64,000 nucleotides of DNA. It comes from Xiphias gladius (Eukaryota; Chordata; Actinopteri; Istiophoriformes; Xiphiidae). Positions 46,891-58,005 of the stretch are shown one piece after another. The translations under genes were made by a program, and so were the position numbers. The number at the start of each line of letters is the position of its first letter. Positions within the stretch are counted from its first letter, which is position 1. The stretch lies in NCBI RefSeq assembly GCF_016859285.1, contig NC_053417.1, positions 23,744,706 through 23,808,705 of the forward strand, written 5' to 3'. The notes under the pieces are model-generated. The model was not told where the DNA came from and searched no databases. It saw only the letters and a program-made list of their open reading frames with translations.

Positions 46891-48048
46891 GGAATTAAGA
46901 ATGATTTGATTGGTTTGGCTTCAGTTTAGAGTTTTAGTGTCTCTGGATTTTTGAATCACCATTTTAGCGGATTTTCCTCCTGGCAACATTAATATTCTGG
47001 ATTAAATTAGAGACTAACCCCTTTTATCTCAAAACATCAGCTATCAGCTTGTCCAGCACGGAAACATAGGTACTGTTATGGTTCATCAAAGAGCTATATT
47101 TCTGTCAAACCCCAGTAAACATGCACAGGCTTCATGGGAAAGTGTCCGTGCACAGGACCTGTGGGAGAGACGGCGGAACCATTGGGACATTTCATTTCAG
47201 CAAGCAGAGCAAACAGTCAGAGGATTTCCTCAATCAGAGGTTAAAGAGTGTGCAGTGAACAACCTCGCTGACAGAAACATGGAGACCTGCACTAGCAGCT
47301 GGCCGTGCTAACAACCTCTGGGATTTACTGTGGTGTGCAACACCCTTTAACTACAAGACTGAGAGCCAGAACCAAACACATACATGCACACATCACATGT
47401 GGACTCACTCACACTTAGTCCCACGATTACACCTTCAGAGAGTCACAACTTCGATGAGTCTTACAAGCTTCAGCAGCGTTTGTCACAGACATTTATTACC
47501 ACACCATTTCCTCTTTTTGTGCTTATAACACATGGTCTGTATAAATGTAAAACCCCCTTGTGCTTGATTAAGATGTTTTACTAAAAGTAGTGCGGGAAAA
47601 TCAGCACACCTGTGTTGACCAACAGCTGAGAGATATTTCAAGAATGTTAGGTATCATGCTTTTGTATTTGCTATTTAATTTTCATGCTGAGATTACTGCC
47701 GGTCATAAATACAAAACCACTCACAGCTGCAGCTACTTGTGTCTAATAGGAATCGTTCAAAAAAAACCCCCAAAAAAAACGCCTCATTTCCAACGATGTT
47801 CTGTTGTAACATCAGTAAATTTCTATGTTGAGCTGGCTGTGCCAGCTGCTGCTGAATGAGGCATTGTTTGATGCAGATGGTGGAATCCACAGACCTCGCT
47901 CTTCCCTTTTCCATAAAGACAGTCTGCTATTAATATCCATATATCGACCTCCTTTGTCAACAAGAGTGACACATACAAATAATATGCTTTAAGGGAGACA
48001 ATGGGGAGTTCCCTGAGATGAAAACAACAGGATGAGCCAGCCTCATAA
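46891..48048. other. Intergenic, nothing recognised
   Basis: Short chance frames only; no known repeat or exon. Confidence 0.45.
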
Positions 48049-48128
48049 CAGCGTGTGTGTGTGCGTGCGTGCGTGTGTGCGTGCGTGCGTGCGTGCGTGC
48101 GTGCATGCGTGCGTGCGTGCGTGCGTGC

Positions 48129-48163
<35 letters not shown>
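48049..48163 (+). repeat. Compound (TG/CG)n(AG)n microsatellite
   Basis: TGTG and GCGTGCGTG units pass into about 17 AG units. The long frames across it on both strands are artefacts of the repeat. Confidence 0.9.
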
Positions 48164-48166
<3 letters not shown>

Positions 48167-49394
48167 TGTGAGCCTCTTGGAGGAACATCTCACTGATCAG
48201 TTAAGTAAAATCCATCTTAAATCCAAACCATTTGAAATCCTCCCATCTGGTCAGCGTTACAGATTTCTGAAAATTAGGTTAATTGTTTCATCTCTTCCGT
48301 GTGCAATAAACAAGCTTCATTCAAACATAGCGTAAACAGTCTCTAAATTCCCATTTCAATCTAGCACTTTAAATTATGCTGTACTTTATCTTATCCCTGT
48401 TCTCATTTACTAGAAAGAGAACGGTTGACAGTGGCTTCTTTCATACCTCTGAATTTCAGGAAATTACACCCCGCCACTAAAAAATACGGCCAAATCACAA
48501 ACGGTCCACGAGTTCCAGTTAGAAAAAAAACACTTCAATGCAGAACAAGCGGCTTGAGAGGGTGTATCACGAGGAACGCCTTTGTGCAGGGAATTTGGGC
48601 GTGTGGGTGTGGTTTGAAAAGTGGAAATGAAATCAAAGCAAGTAAGAGAGAAAATACACAACTGAACCCAGTCATTATAACAGGTTGGATGATAAATGGG
48701 TTGCCTTATACACTGCCATCATGTACAACTGTGAGTCTGTAATGGTGCCAGCTACCCACACTAGATTTATCCCACTCACTTGTACGGCTGACAGCTACCA
48801 GCAACACAAACACCTATGAACAAAGTACAATTAAATATTACAAAATTCACCTACATAACAGCCAAGAAAGATGCAGAGCCCTCGGTACATGTGTAGAGCA
48901 GAAATAGCTGTAAATACAAGTAATATTAACATATGGCCATATAAACCTCCTGAACGTCTGGATCATAAGTTGTCAGAGAAACAAGCTGAGCAAACGTTAG
49001 CGGCAGCTCGGCTCGCAGCCCCACCGTGATGATTTTTAACGTGAGGCCAAGAGGCCAAGATGTCCTGACTTTGGTTTCTCATATGGTTCAAGACCCAAAG
49101 AGACTGGATCCTACAATTTCATGTAACTTGGTGTCTTTCCCTGCCTCCTCAATTCTTTAAAACCCCCACACCTCCAGTTTGTTATGCAGCCCTTCTGCAG
49201 CTATACATCTACAGCCCAATCTGAAATAACGCTGACAACATCAGTGGGGTTATTTTTTCAAACCTTGAAAATCTTTCTCCACAGCCACAGAAGACATTAC
49301 ACGAATGTTTTCCACAGGTTGAGTAGCACCCCTCATGACAAGTAAAATGAACTTCATGTCTTAAAATTGGTTGATTGCCCCTGTAAGTTACTTT
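48164..49394. other. Intergenic, nothing recognised
   Basis: No repeat family or exon that I can identify between the compound microsatellite and the LINE-tail-like fragment before the CD83-like gene. Confidence 0.45.
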
Positions 49395-49462
49395 TTAAGA
49401 TGCTTTGCTGAAAAAAAAACCAACACTATTTCCTCTTGTGGTGCAATAAAGATCTGAACTGA
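49395..49462 (+). repeat. Possible LINE/SINE 3' tail, second copy
   Basis: TTTGCTGAAAAAAAAACCAA then CCTCTTGTGGTGCAATAAAG parallels the tail at 46700-46890. Short and decayed. Confidence 0.25.
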
Positions 49463-49683
49463 TCATTGGGTGCCAATGTTTTCGTCGTTCTGCTAAAAAC
49501 ATTACGATCAGGCGCCGCAGAAAAAACATAATAATGATGCACTGCTCTCACCACGTGGTGGCATACTTTCAGCTCTGATGACCAAACCATCACCTCTGAA
49601 GACACACTTCCACAGGAAATTATGACTTCATTTCAAGTGAAGTGAGAAAAAGAACTAATCAAGTACCCGTTGAAATGTAAAAG

Positions 49684-52600
49684 ATGTCACAGAGAATATT
49701 CTTCATTAAGGTGAGTTAAATCTGACTTCTTATGAGATAGAATTTTGATGATTATATATCATTACATCAATAATGTACCGATAATTTCATCAGTGTGACA
49801 AGCAGTTCTTTATATTGATGCTGTGTGCATTTTATAGAAAATACACCCAGTTGACAGTTTATTAGGTACAGGAAGCTAAAAATATCCGGTCTATTTCAAC
49901 AAACCCACAATAAATACCATCTTCATGAGAGTTGTAATGTCCGGTTTATGTTTAAACTTTTTCAGAGCAGCGTTGATTCGTGACAATTCCGGAGAATGTA
50001 TTTTGTGGTGCTGTTTAACAATTACACAGGGGAGGAGGAGAGGATAGATGAAATAATAGAAACACCTGTCAGTATAAGGCAGCCCTCAGAACGATGGTAC
50101 AGTTGAATCAACAGCTCTCTAAAACAGTTTCAACAAAAACAACATTTTAACTATCATGAAGGTAGCAATTATTGCAGGTAGTGTTGCACTAGACTGCATT
50201 GGTGTTCCTAATAAACTTGAATCTGAGTGTATTTGCGCTCTCTGAATACTGTGGTTCGACTGTCTCAGCTGCTGTTGGTGCAGTACACCACCCAGACTCA
50301 GACAGGAATTCAAGCACACTGCAACGACAATGTTTCGCTGGAGTGTCCAGGGGGTGACATTGACAGCATGGATTTCCTCTCAGTCACATGGTACAAGGTC
50401 AGCCAGCCATTTCAGGCTCTCGGGCATAAATGATGCTAAATTTAATCCACAATAAAGCCAGATAAATAGTTTGTTTCATCTTGTATGTCACTGACTTTCT
50501 TTCAATTTGAAATGGAGATCTAAAAATCGCTTTTTGGTTGACACTTTGAACAGCTCAACAGCGACAAAAAACATGGCATTGTCAGGAGAGGTAAAGACGA
50601 CACCGTAACGCAGCACTACACCTTCAGGCGTACGGCCAAGTTTGGAGAGAAATACAGTCTGTTCCTTCCCAGTGTGACACCTGAAGATTCGGGCGACTAC
50701 GATTGCTCCATCAGTGCAAATATAGGGGGTCAAAATCTGAATTTCAAAGTTCAGCTAACGGTTCATGGTAAGCTTTGAATTGAATTTCCACCATCATTAG
50801 AGCATCTGAACTGAGCCACATTTCAGTAACATTAGTAGTAGAGCAATTGAGTTTTTGGTCAAGTTTTCTCTGCTCTCCTCTTCAAACTCTGTTTTTCTAA
50901 TGCATAACAAAATGTTTGTGGCAGCTGCATTTGAAGCAGGTTAGTTTCCTTCATATTTGACAGTTAAAGATCTGCAAAATGTAACAATTTCAAAAATCTC
51001 AGTTTCCCTGTGAGTGGACTGTGAATAATCAAATAAACATGTTCTCTACAGGGTTGTAATCTACCTGTTGCACAGTTTGCCATTTAACCATACTCATTCA
51101 TCTGGTCTACATTCACTGCATTTCTGCTTCTGCAAAAACTTGCAGAGCCACATAAAAAAGCAGGAAACGCATTTTAATATGATCCATCAACTTGAGGGCC
51201 CCAAATTTTTCTTTCCACTGTGACATTTATGCATTCCAAAATTGTGGGTGTTTCTTAAATAAATAACAAGTTAATCATCAATGAGATACAAACAACAGTC
51301 ACTGCTGTGATAGATTTATACCACTTTGAGCTGATATATTTTTTTTCCATTTTTGTCTTTTATTTTGTTCAAATACAGAATGTTTGACCCAGGCTGAAGT
51401 GACAACAGTGACAACTGTGACTCAGTCCACCCCACCCTGCCACAAACAAGACGAGGAGCTACCGGTCATGTGGATCATAATCGGCTATGTTCCAGTGGCC
51501 CTCGTCAAAATCATTTCATGTCTAATCAGCATTTGGGTAAATAAACTCTATTTATCTGCATGCACTATACAAACAAACAAACGTTCTTTATGGTAATTGA
51601 TCAAAAGATTTGAGGGGTCTGGAGGTGGAATATGGGCTGGTGCCAATCCATGTAGTCCTTTAGAAACATATAAAAGAATCTTAAAATCAATTCTATAACC
51701 GGTGATTGGAGGCCAGTACAGGGCCAGCGACTCGACTTTTGTCATCAGGGTAAAATCAACAACCACCTTGTTAAGATAAGGGAATGATTGAGGCTGTGCT
51801 TAATTTTGTTGTCATAATTACTACAGCTGCTAGAGGGCTTTGTCACTAGAAAATAAACTTATGTTGTTTTGGGGCATTTGCTGAAATCACTGATGCTGTC
51901 GTTCCGTTTGGGAGGACATGACCCAAAAGAGACAGATTTGATTTTTTGCAATACATCTTAAGTATGTCAGTTTTTCGAAAGTGGCACATGGTTAAACCAC
52001 AGCTCTCAAGGGGGGATAAATGCCTTCCTCTTGTTTAGCTAGAGATGTGTTTTTTTCCATCCAGCATTGCACTGTGCAACCCCCCTCCCTTGTTTGAAGG
52101 GGAGGTGCAGCTGCATAACAGTGTTTTCTAAAAAGAGACTTCTGTGGAAGCATGTAGTGTATAATTAGAAATAGATCGGCACCAAACTGGAACCCTGAGG
52201 AACACCACAAGAGACAGATGCAGAGGAGACAAAATGTTTTAACTCTTAACTGAGATTGATCTATAATGCTGAAGAGAAGCAACTCACTCCAAAGCCTTAT
52301 TGTCTTTATTTACCAACCACATGTTTGAAACAGGCGAAGCCAATGGTCAACCACGTCAACATTTGAGGGCAGAGTAAGGCAGGGGTTTATATGAGCAGAA
52401 TTAGATTTGTGGACAAGTGAAGAGAGAATTGTCAGGCAACTGTTTTAACAAGGGCTACAACTAGCTATTATTTTCATCAGTTGAACATTTGGCCAGGAAT
52501 AATGACAAAAAATAGAGAAAAATGACAAAAGGCCAAGATGATATCTTCAAATGTCTTGTTTGGTCCAGCCAACAGTCCAAAATCTAAAGATATTTAACTA

Positions 52601-54466
52601 TTACATGAGAGAAAAAAGTAGCATATTCTCACAAATAGGAACCTGGAACTAGAGAATGTTTTCGGGTTTTTGCCTGAAAAAAATATCTAAATGATTGATC
52701 GATTATCAAAATAGTAGTTCATTGTTTTTCTGTCAGTCGTTTCAGCTTCTACAAGAGGAATCGTGTAACCACATCTGAGTGATCAATGGGGTTTCTCTTG
52801 CTCATAATTATCAAAACTGGGATCAAACCCAAACAGAGCAGAGCAAAATCTGTTAGATTTGCTGTGGAAGTGAAGCATCATCATTTTAGACTCCTGTTAG
52901 AGTAATAAAATGGTGTCTGCATAATTTTTAAAAATTAAAACGTTTAGTTAAATTACTCAAATTACATCGCACATGTTGGCAAATTAGTTCATTTTAGAGC
53001 CAGTGTGGCGGAGTAATTTGCAGAGTCAGATAAATTTAAAAGTAGTTCTTTTTGTTTTCTGTTATCTGATTTTTAAAAGCTTTATTTTTCTTTCGTGTCC
53101 TTTTAAAGGACACGAAAGCTTACTAGTCAAATGTAGTATGCAAATGCGTCTAAAGATCTCAAATGCTCAGAACCTGCAAAAACAGCTGGAAAAAATGATG
53201 TTGCTAACAAAAATATCTGCACTCTTACACTCTCAAAAGCTGACTTGCAGATTAAGAAGCGCACAGATTTGTTTTGTGCTCATTCAGTCCTTTTGTCATC
53301 TATATATTTCCATACAGAGTGGTTTAACATAAGTCAAAGAACATACTTTACCCTCAGTGCTGTAGTCTGTCCTGAAACCTGACTGGACTTCGTCAGAGAT
53401 GTTGTTGAGGTCTAAAAAAAAAAAAAAAAAAGGAATAGACTGTGACAATTATAATCGAAAAAAATTACAATTTAGATACTGGCCAGAATGGAAAGTTTGA
53501 GCACCAGTCTTTTCAGCATGTGCCCCAAAACAACTCCAATAATCAATATTGTTTTTTGAAAGCATGACCGTTATCATTCCTTAACCTTTACCACGTTTGT
53601 TATAATAACCATGACAACTAAGGTCCCCTGACTTTAAGAAAGTACTTTTTTTAAACCAAACTGTGCTCTTCCCCTAATCCTAACCAAATCAGATTTAAGC
53701 CTAAACATACCGAAATCTTTACCATAGTGTTGTCACATCATAAAATAGGTTTATTTTTCAACAGTGATTTGTAACAGTTTTGAAGGCACAGACAAATGAC
53801 ATCTTGCTGGCCTCAGAGGGAAATGGCAAAAAATGTATTCCGTCTTTAAATTCGGAGGGACTTGGTCTGTCCCACAGTTTATACTCGGTGGCCACTTTAT
53901 TAGGTACACCTGTAATAGCTTATGCAATCCAATACAACAGCTTGGCTATAAATTCCACCTTTACAAAGATAACAATGTTCAATTTTGAATGAAATTGTCA
54001 GAGATGTATTAATTTAACTGTATGTTTATTAGTGAGGTTGTAGTTTGCAGTGTAAAAGGAAATACACATGATCAGATTCCTTATTATAAAACTTAGGTTT
54101 ATTCCACCTGACATTTGTAAATGATAAATTAATAGCAATTATGTTAAGATTTTTTCCATTCAGTGGGAAAACCCAGTGTACCGGAAATGAGTAATCCTGT
54201 CTTGCGTGGGAATCTGACACCTCCGTGCAATAAGACAGATTTGTTTAGTCATGTTTGTGGACAGAATGTAGGCGAGCTAACTCCTGCCCTGAAGTACCAT
54301 TTCCTCTTACTTCAACGGTTTTTAATCCTTAAATACAAAGTGGGTGACATCTTTCCAAATGAATAGTTCTCTGAATTAATTTACTCTGTGTTGCTGTGTT
54401 GCTCTTTCTGTGATCATTCAGGTCATTCGTATCAGGTCTTCAAAACGACGGAAACACAGGTGGTGA
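49684..54466 (+). CDS. CD83-like single V-domain Ig membrane protein (5 proposed exons)
   Basis: Proposed exons are 49684-49710, 50269-50397, 50554-50767, 51379-51536 and 54422-54466; all junctions keep phase and give 190 aa. The first exon (short leader) is the least certain. Exons 2 and 3 split one V-type domain: Cys35 in SLEC, Trp in VTWYK, and Cys103 in DSGDYDC. Extra cysteines at 27, 125 and 144, the GGQNLNFKVQLTVHEC end and the split V domain all recall CD83. A Thr-rich stalk (128-141) follows, then a membrane span at about 152-178 with Lys167 inside it, and a short basic tail (KRRKHRW). Human CD83 is 205 aa with a longer tail. Family knowledge: CD83 is a dendritic-cell and lymphocyte surface protein. 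I am confident of the Ig superfamily and less so of CD83 relationship. Confidence 0.7.
49842..50231. mobile_element. Palindromic dispersed repeat (TTTATTAGGTAC family)
   Basis: The left end (ACCCAGTTGACAGTTTATTA) and right end (CCTAATAAACTTGAATCTGA) are near inverted copies. Inner blocks (CAGAGCAGCGTTGATTC and GAATCAACAGCTCTCT) are also inverted, so the whole 390 bp is a decayed foldback element. It ends 37 bp before the second exon of the CD83-like gene. A related fragment begins near 53884. Confidence 0.55.
51560..52230 (-). pseudogene. LINE reverse transcriptase relic (L2/CR1-like)
   Basis: On the minus strand, a sequence reading GVPQGSS (near 52206-52189) is followed about 480 bp later by GYRIDFKILLYVSKGLHGLA (near 51700-51640). 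These match the conserved GVPQGS and xHWLPxxxRIxFKILLxxYKALxGLAP motifs of L2/CR1-type reverse transcriptases, with normal spacing. Stops and frameshifts break it, and the catalytic YADD block is eroded. It lies antisense in the last intron of the CD83-like gene. Confidence 0.6.
52451..52750 (+). mobile_element. Dispersed repeat with GGGCTGCAACTA ends
   Basis: It starts AGGGCTACAACTAGCTATTA, contains the CAACAGTCCAAAATCTAAAG block, and ends TCTGTCAGTCGTTTCAGC. It is one of several copies in this window of a hAT-type teleost repeat. It is shortened and has no coding capacity. Confidence 0.55.
52751..54421. other. Last intron of the CD83-like gene, remaining part
   Basis: It holds the palindrome at 53090-53118 and a fragment from 53884 with CCACTTTATTAGGTACACCT, a repeat end related to 49842-50231. 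No extra exon was recognised. Confidence 0.45.
53090..53118. repeat. Perfect 14-bp palindrome arms with 1-bp centre
   Basis: CTTTCGTGTCCTTT, one T, then the exact reverse complement. It lies in the last intron of the CD83-like gene. Confidence 0.85.
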
Positions 54467-56152
54467 AGCTGACTGGACTGACCTGTTTGCAGCCTTAAGA
54501 GAGATCATGTAAATACGACGACAAGTCCTCTAAATCAGCAATTAGAAGTGATTTCATTGATGTATATATATATATATATTTTTTTTTTTTTTCCGGTGTT
54601 CTCAATTTGTAACAGTTTGGTAAGACATGAGAGGAAGTAAGCCCCTATAAAGGAACAAACATGCCATGTGTAAATTCTGACCTGTGATAACTGACCACCG
54701 TAACATCGAATTTAACTGTTTACATTTTACAGTGATTTAAAAAAAAAACATCTGACACGGCTCTGATATTTAACAAAAGAGTTTAAATCAACCATGCTCT
54801 TGAAAAATGTAAAATAAAAAATTTTCTTTTACTTCCCCCCTGTGTTAACTGGCGGTTTGTAGTTTTCAGCCCACCACATGTTTCCCTTTATTTCCTGTCA
54901 TAGATCAAGTGCACAAATTCTGAAAAAGCGAAACCACACACAGACCTATAGAGTTCATTTCAACAGATCTTTATCGTATATAATTTTTGGCTTCGTTATC
55001 ATTAAGAAATCCTACATCACTTTAAGACTTTTTGCTTGATGGCCGAATGGCTGAGTTTACTCTAGCTTCCATTTAAGAAGTGGGGTATTGTGTGTATTCA
55101 TGCTCTCCAGTCTGTATAGACTTTCACTGGTGGGCAGGTAAAGAAATATGACAGCTTTTTTACCAGCAGGCACCATGAGTAAAACCCACCAATCATCACA
55201 AGAGGAATCATCATCCAGCAGGCACAGAGTGTGGAAAATAATGTGCACAGATCACCACCTACTGGCGAATCTGTGGACAACATTACAACAGTCAGACAAG
55301 ATGAAGAAAAAGAAAAAAAATCAACTAAATCATCAAGATTAATCATAGTGAATGATTTTAAATCTGTGCAATTGGGTCGTCGAAAATAATGGCGTTGGAG
55401 TGTGCCACTGGACTAATTATAAACTTTTACAATGTTTTAAAAAGCTAATATAAATGGATTAATTAAAAGTGAGTTGTTATTGCGTAAACAACTTAACTAA
55501 ACAAAAGCAAAGTAGAATAAATCTTAACAAATTGTATTCTATTTCAACATTATTTTTTTAATAAACAATTAATAACTAAAGAAGCCGGGGGGATGTGTTC
55601 TTGAAAACCAACAAAAAGCACATAGGATTTTAGCAGTTTTTACTGTTTGAAGACAAATTTCACACTATTGTTCAAAATATTAAATATTTTCATGTCAATA
55701 TATTGTATATATACATACAATATATTCTATATTATATCATACTTTACATATACACACACACACACACACTTTGGCACAGTCTAGGTTCTATGGAAAGTGT
55801 AATAGTATTGATACTGGAGAAAGCAAGTTCTTCCCCTGAAGTGAAAATAAAGTTCAGCAGACTTTTTTTTTTCACATTTCACATTTTGTCACATCAGACA
55901 GTTTGTCAAACAAAGGTTTCACTAATCACATTCATTAATTACTGCATTGTACTGATTGCTGGACCGGAGCCATTGTTAATGTCATGTGCTGCACCTGTGC
56001 TTTTACTGACACAACAGGTCAAAATGTCTGCTGTGAAAAAAGGTCCGTGAGTCTGATTTATTTGAAAAAATACCAAGATTTCTAGTCTTGATTTAGGGAT
56101 TTTCTCCCGCTCTCCCCGCAGGCCGCTTCAAGTTCTGAGATATTTTTAGGCC
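54467..56152. other. Intergenic, AT-rich
   Basis: A (TA)n/T run is at 54560-54590. A minus-strand frame at 55098-55346 contains a hydrophobic stretch but no recognised family. 55960-56040 resembles remnants near 31430 and 32430. Confidence 0.45.
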
Positions 56153-56177
56153 GTCTTTCTGATCAAGTCAGAAAGAC
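56153..56177. repeat. 10-bp inverted repeat with 5-bp loop
   Basis: GTCTTTCTGA, TCAAG, TCAGAAAGAC. It lies 45 bp from the Tc1-like fragment. Confidence 0.8.
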
Positions 56178-56219
56178 CGAGGGCCGTTCCAAAAGTGTTA
56201 GCTTGCGTGTCTCGAACTA

Positions 56220-56400
56220 GTTCATGGCGGATTCTGAGGTCTGCCCTGGACCATTGTCCTTTTGCAGAAGCCAGCCTCTTTTCAGTTTCACTTTTGTGAG
56301 TGACCGCAGGACATTTACACCCAGAATTAGCTGATATTCAGTGGAATCCATTGTTCCCTCTATCTGTGCAGCATTTCCTGTGCTGTCACACAACCCCACA
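56220..56400 (-). pseudogene. Tc1/mariner-like transposase fragment
   Basis: The minus-strand frame reads STEYQLILGVNVLRSLTKV followed by KLKRGWLLQKDNGPGQTSES. This corresponds to the YQxIL...NV and WxxQQDNDPKHTS region around the second catalytic Asp of Tc1-type transposases. Only about 60 residues remain and the usual DNDPKHT has become DNGPGQT, so it is a dead relic. Confidence 0.6.
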
Positions 56401-56649
56401 GCAGAATATTTCAACCCCCGTGCTTAACACCTGGCAAAAGGTACTCAAACTTTTCTATATGCCACAATTACTGTTTTTATTTTTTTCTATTTATTTATTT
56501 TTTTTTAAGTAATACAACCCCTCTTTGCGGCAGGGGTTGTAGAATACCAAAAACACAGGATGCGTTGCCCGAAAAAGCGGTGCTGTTGCACCATCACACA
56601 GACGAGCGAGTCTCCTCTAGTTGTGGAAAGATCACAAGGTTTATGAAAT

Positions 56650-57215
56650 GACTTTTTGATATTTTGAGCCACGGTAGCGGCATGGCTCTCTGGGTGGCAG
56701 TGTTGGTCAGTTCAACACTTGGATCCTGACTGAAATATCTCAACAACTATTCCATGAATTCCCATGAACTTTTGTACAGACATTCGTGTTCCCCAGCCAG
56801 TGTATGCCGATGACTCTGGTGATCCCCGACTTCTAATCTAGTGCCACTGTGCGGTTGTTATTCGTGGTTTTGAGTGAAGTTTCTTCACCCACCGAACTTT
56901 GGCACGCACTTTCAGGTGGCCCTCAGAAGGAGACCCCTTAATTTTTCAGTCTATCTCAATCATCACATCAGAACTTTAGTTAATGAACAAACACCTGCAA
57001 AAGTAGAGCCATTCCCATCAGCCTCCGCTGTGCTTTGGGTTTAGTGCTAATAACCAAACCAACCAAACGTCAGCACGCTAACACACTAAACTAAGATGGT
57101 GAACGTGGTAAATCATACCTGCTATGTTATCATTATCATTGTGAGCCATGTTAGCACGCTAACTTTGGCATTTAGCCTTAGACAGACACAGAGCTGCTGG
57201 TAGAGCTGTGGACTC
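56650..57215 (-). mobile_element. Dispersed repeat (same family as 36880-37330, inverted)
   Basis: On the minus strand it shares the TTGTTGAGATATTTCAGTC and CCATCTTAGTTTAGTG blocks with the family. The stretch near 57060-57180 holds repeated CACGCTAAC-type motifs typical of it. Confidence 0.45.
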
Positions 57216-57680
57216 TTAGTCTTGTCATATGACCTTTAGTCCTTTTAAATCACGTTTATGTCATGCAACATGTTTTATCTCTCGAGTTTTACACGTTTCT
57301 CCTGTCTATTGAAGGAGATGTGTATGCATAATTAAAAAAAAAAATCCTATTTAATGTTATTGGAGAAAAAATTGTATACATATCGTGAGAAGTGCACTTT
57401 TACTGTAAAGGGGCATCTCAACCGTTCAGCAGGGGCACAAAATTTAAAAAACAAAACAAAACACTGTGGTCAGTTGAAAAAAATGTGGATGTAAAACAAA
57501 ATACAGAGAAACTACTAAAATAAAATAAAAAGGACAGTTTATTTAAAATGTCCCTTTTGTTCTATTTTTGTAGTTTTTTTTAATTTTTAAATTTTTTTTT
57601 TTATTTTTTTTTTACAATTTTTCACTACGCTAGTGTTGTAGCTCCACTGTGATATAAAGGGTGCAAAAAAAAAAAAAGGT
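57216..57680. other. AT-rich DNA before the slc13a3 promoter
   Basis: Dominated by A and T runs; no gene or recognised repeat. Confidence 0.5.
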
Positions 57681-58005
57681 TTGGAGAAGCACTGGCCTAG
57701 GAAACACGAGCTAGGTCCTGCAGCAGTCAGTGAGCTGTGCAGATGCCACTACCACCTCCGGGCCTCTGAGGATGCTCCACTGCTCGTGTCTGGGAGGGAG
57801 AGTCCCACTGGCGGGACACCTGACAGAACGCGGACCGTCCCGCTTAACTATTTGACACCACCGTACGAGGAGTTAACGAATAGCAGAGCGTGTAGTTAAT
57901 CTTCTCCACGCTCAGCCGCAGGCTTCAAAGTGCTGCCCAGCGGGCTCCCCTCAGCCCAGTCCAGAGTTCCTTCTCCCTGCGCGGAGCGAAACTTTCCCCC
58001 CGGAG
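57681..58005 (+). promoter_or_regulatory. Probable slc13a3 promoter and 5' untranslated region
   Basis: A sharp shift from AT-rich repeat-laden DNA to GC-rich, CpG-containing DNA occurs just before exon 1. The stretch has no protein match in any frame. Its position suggests the core promoter plus leader, but no TATA box is evident close to the ATG. Confidence 0.4.
57872..57884 (+). promoter_or_regulatory. Candidate HNF1 site upstream of slc13a3
   Basis: GTTAACGAATAGC matches the HNF1 consensus GTTAATNATTAAC at most positions, 122 bp before the start codon. Another GTTAAT half site is nearby at 57894-57899. HNF1 factors drive many kidney transporters. The match is imperfect, so this is an inference. 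Confidence 0.3.

Noticed and set aside
47078..47311. 77-residue frame on the + strand
   Set aside because: No recognised family, no splice partners, ordinary composition.
49549..49560. CACCACGTGGTG palindrome with a CACGTG E-box
   Set aside because: Short enough to occur by chance, with no other support.
50152..50250. ATG at 50154 as start of the CD83-like protein
   Set aside because: The frame lies in the palindromic repeat and stops before the V exon; its product is not a signal peptide.
55098..55346. Minus-strand frame with a hydrophobic stretch (possible membrane exon)
   Set aside because: An acceptor-like CCACAG precedes it, but no Ig-domain or leader exon was found further along the minus strand, and the surrounding DNA is repeat-derived.
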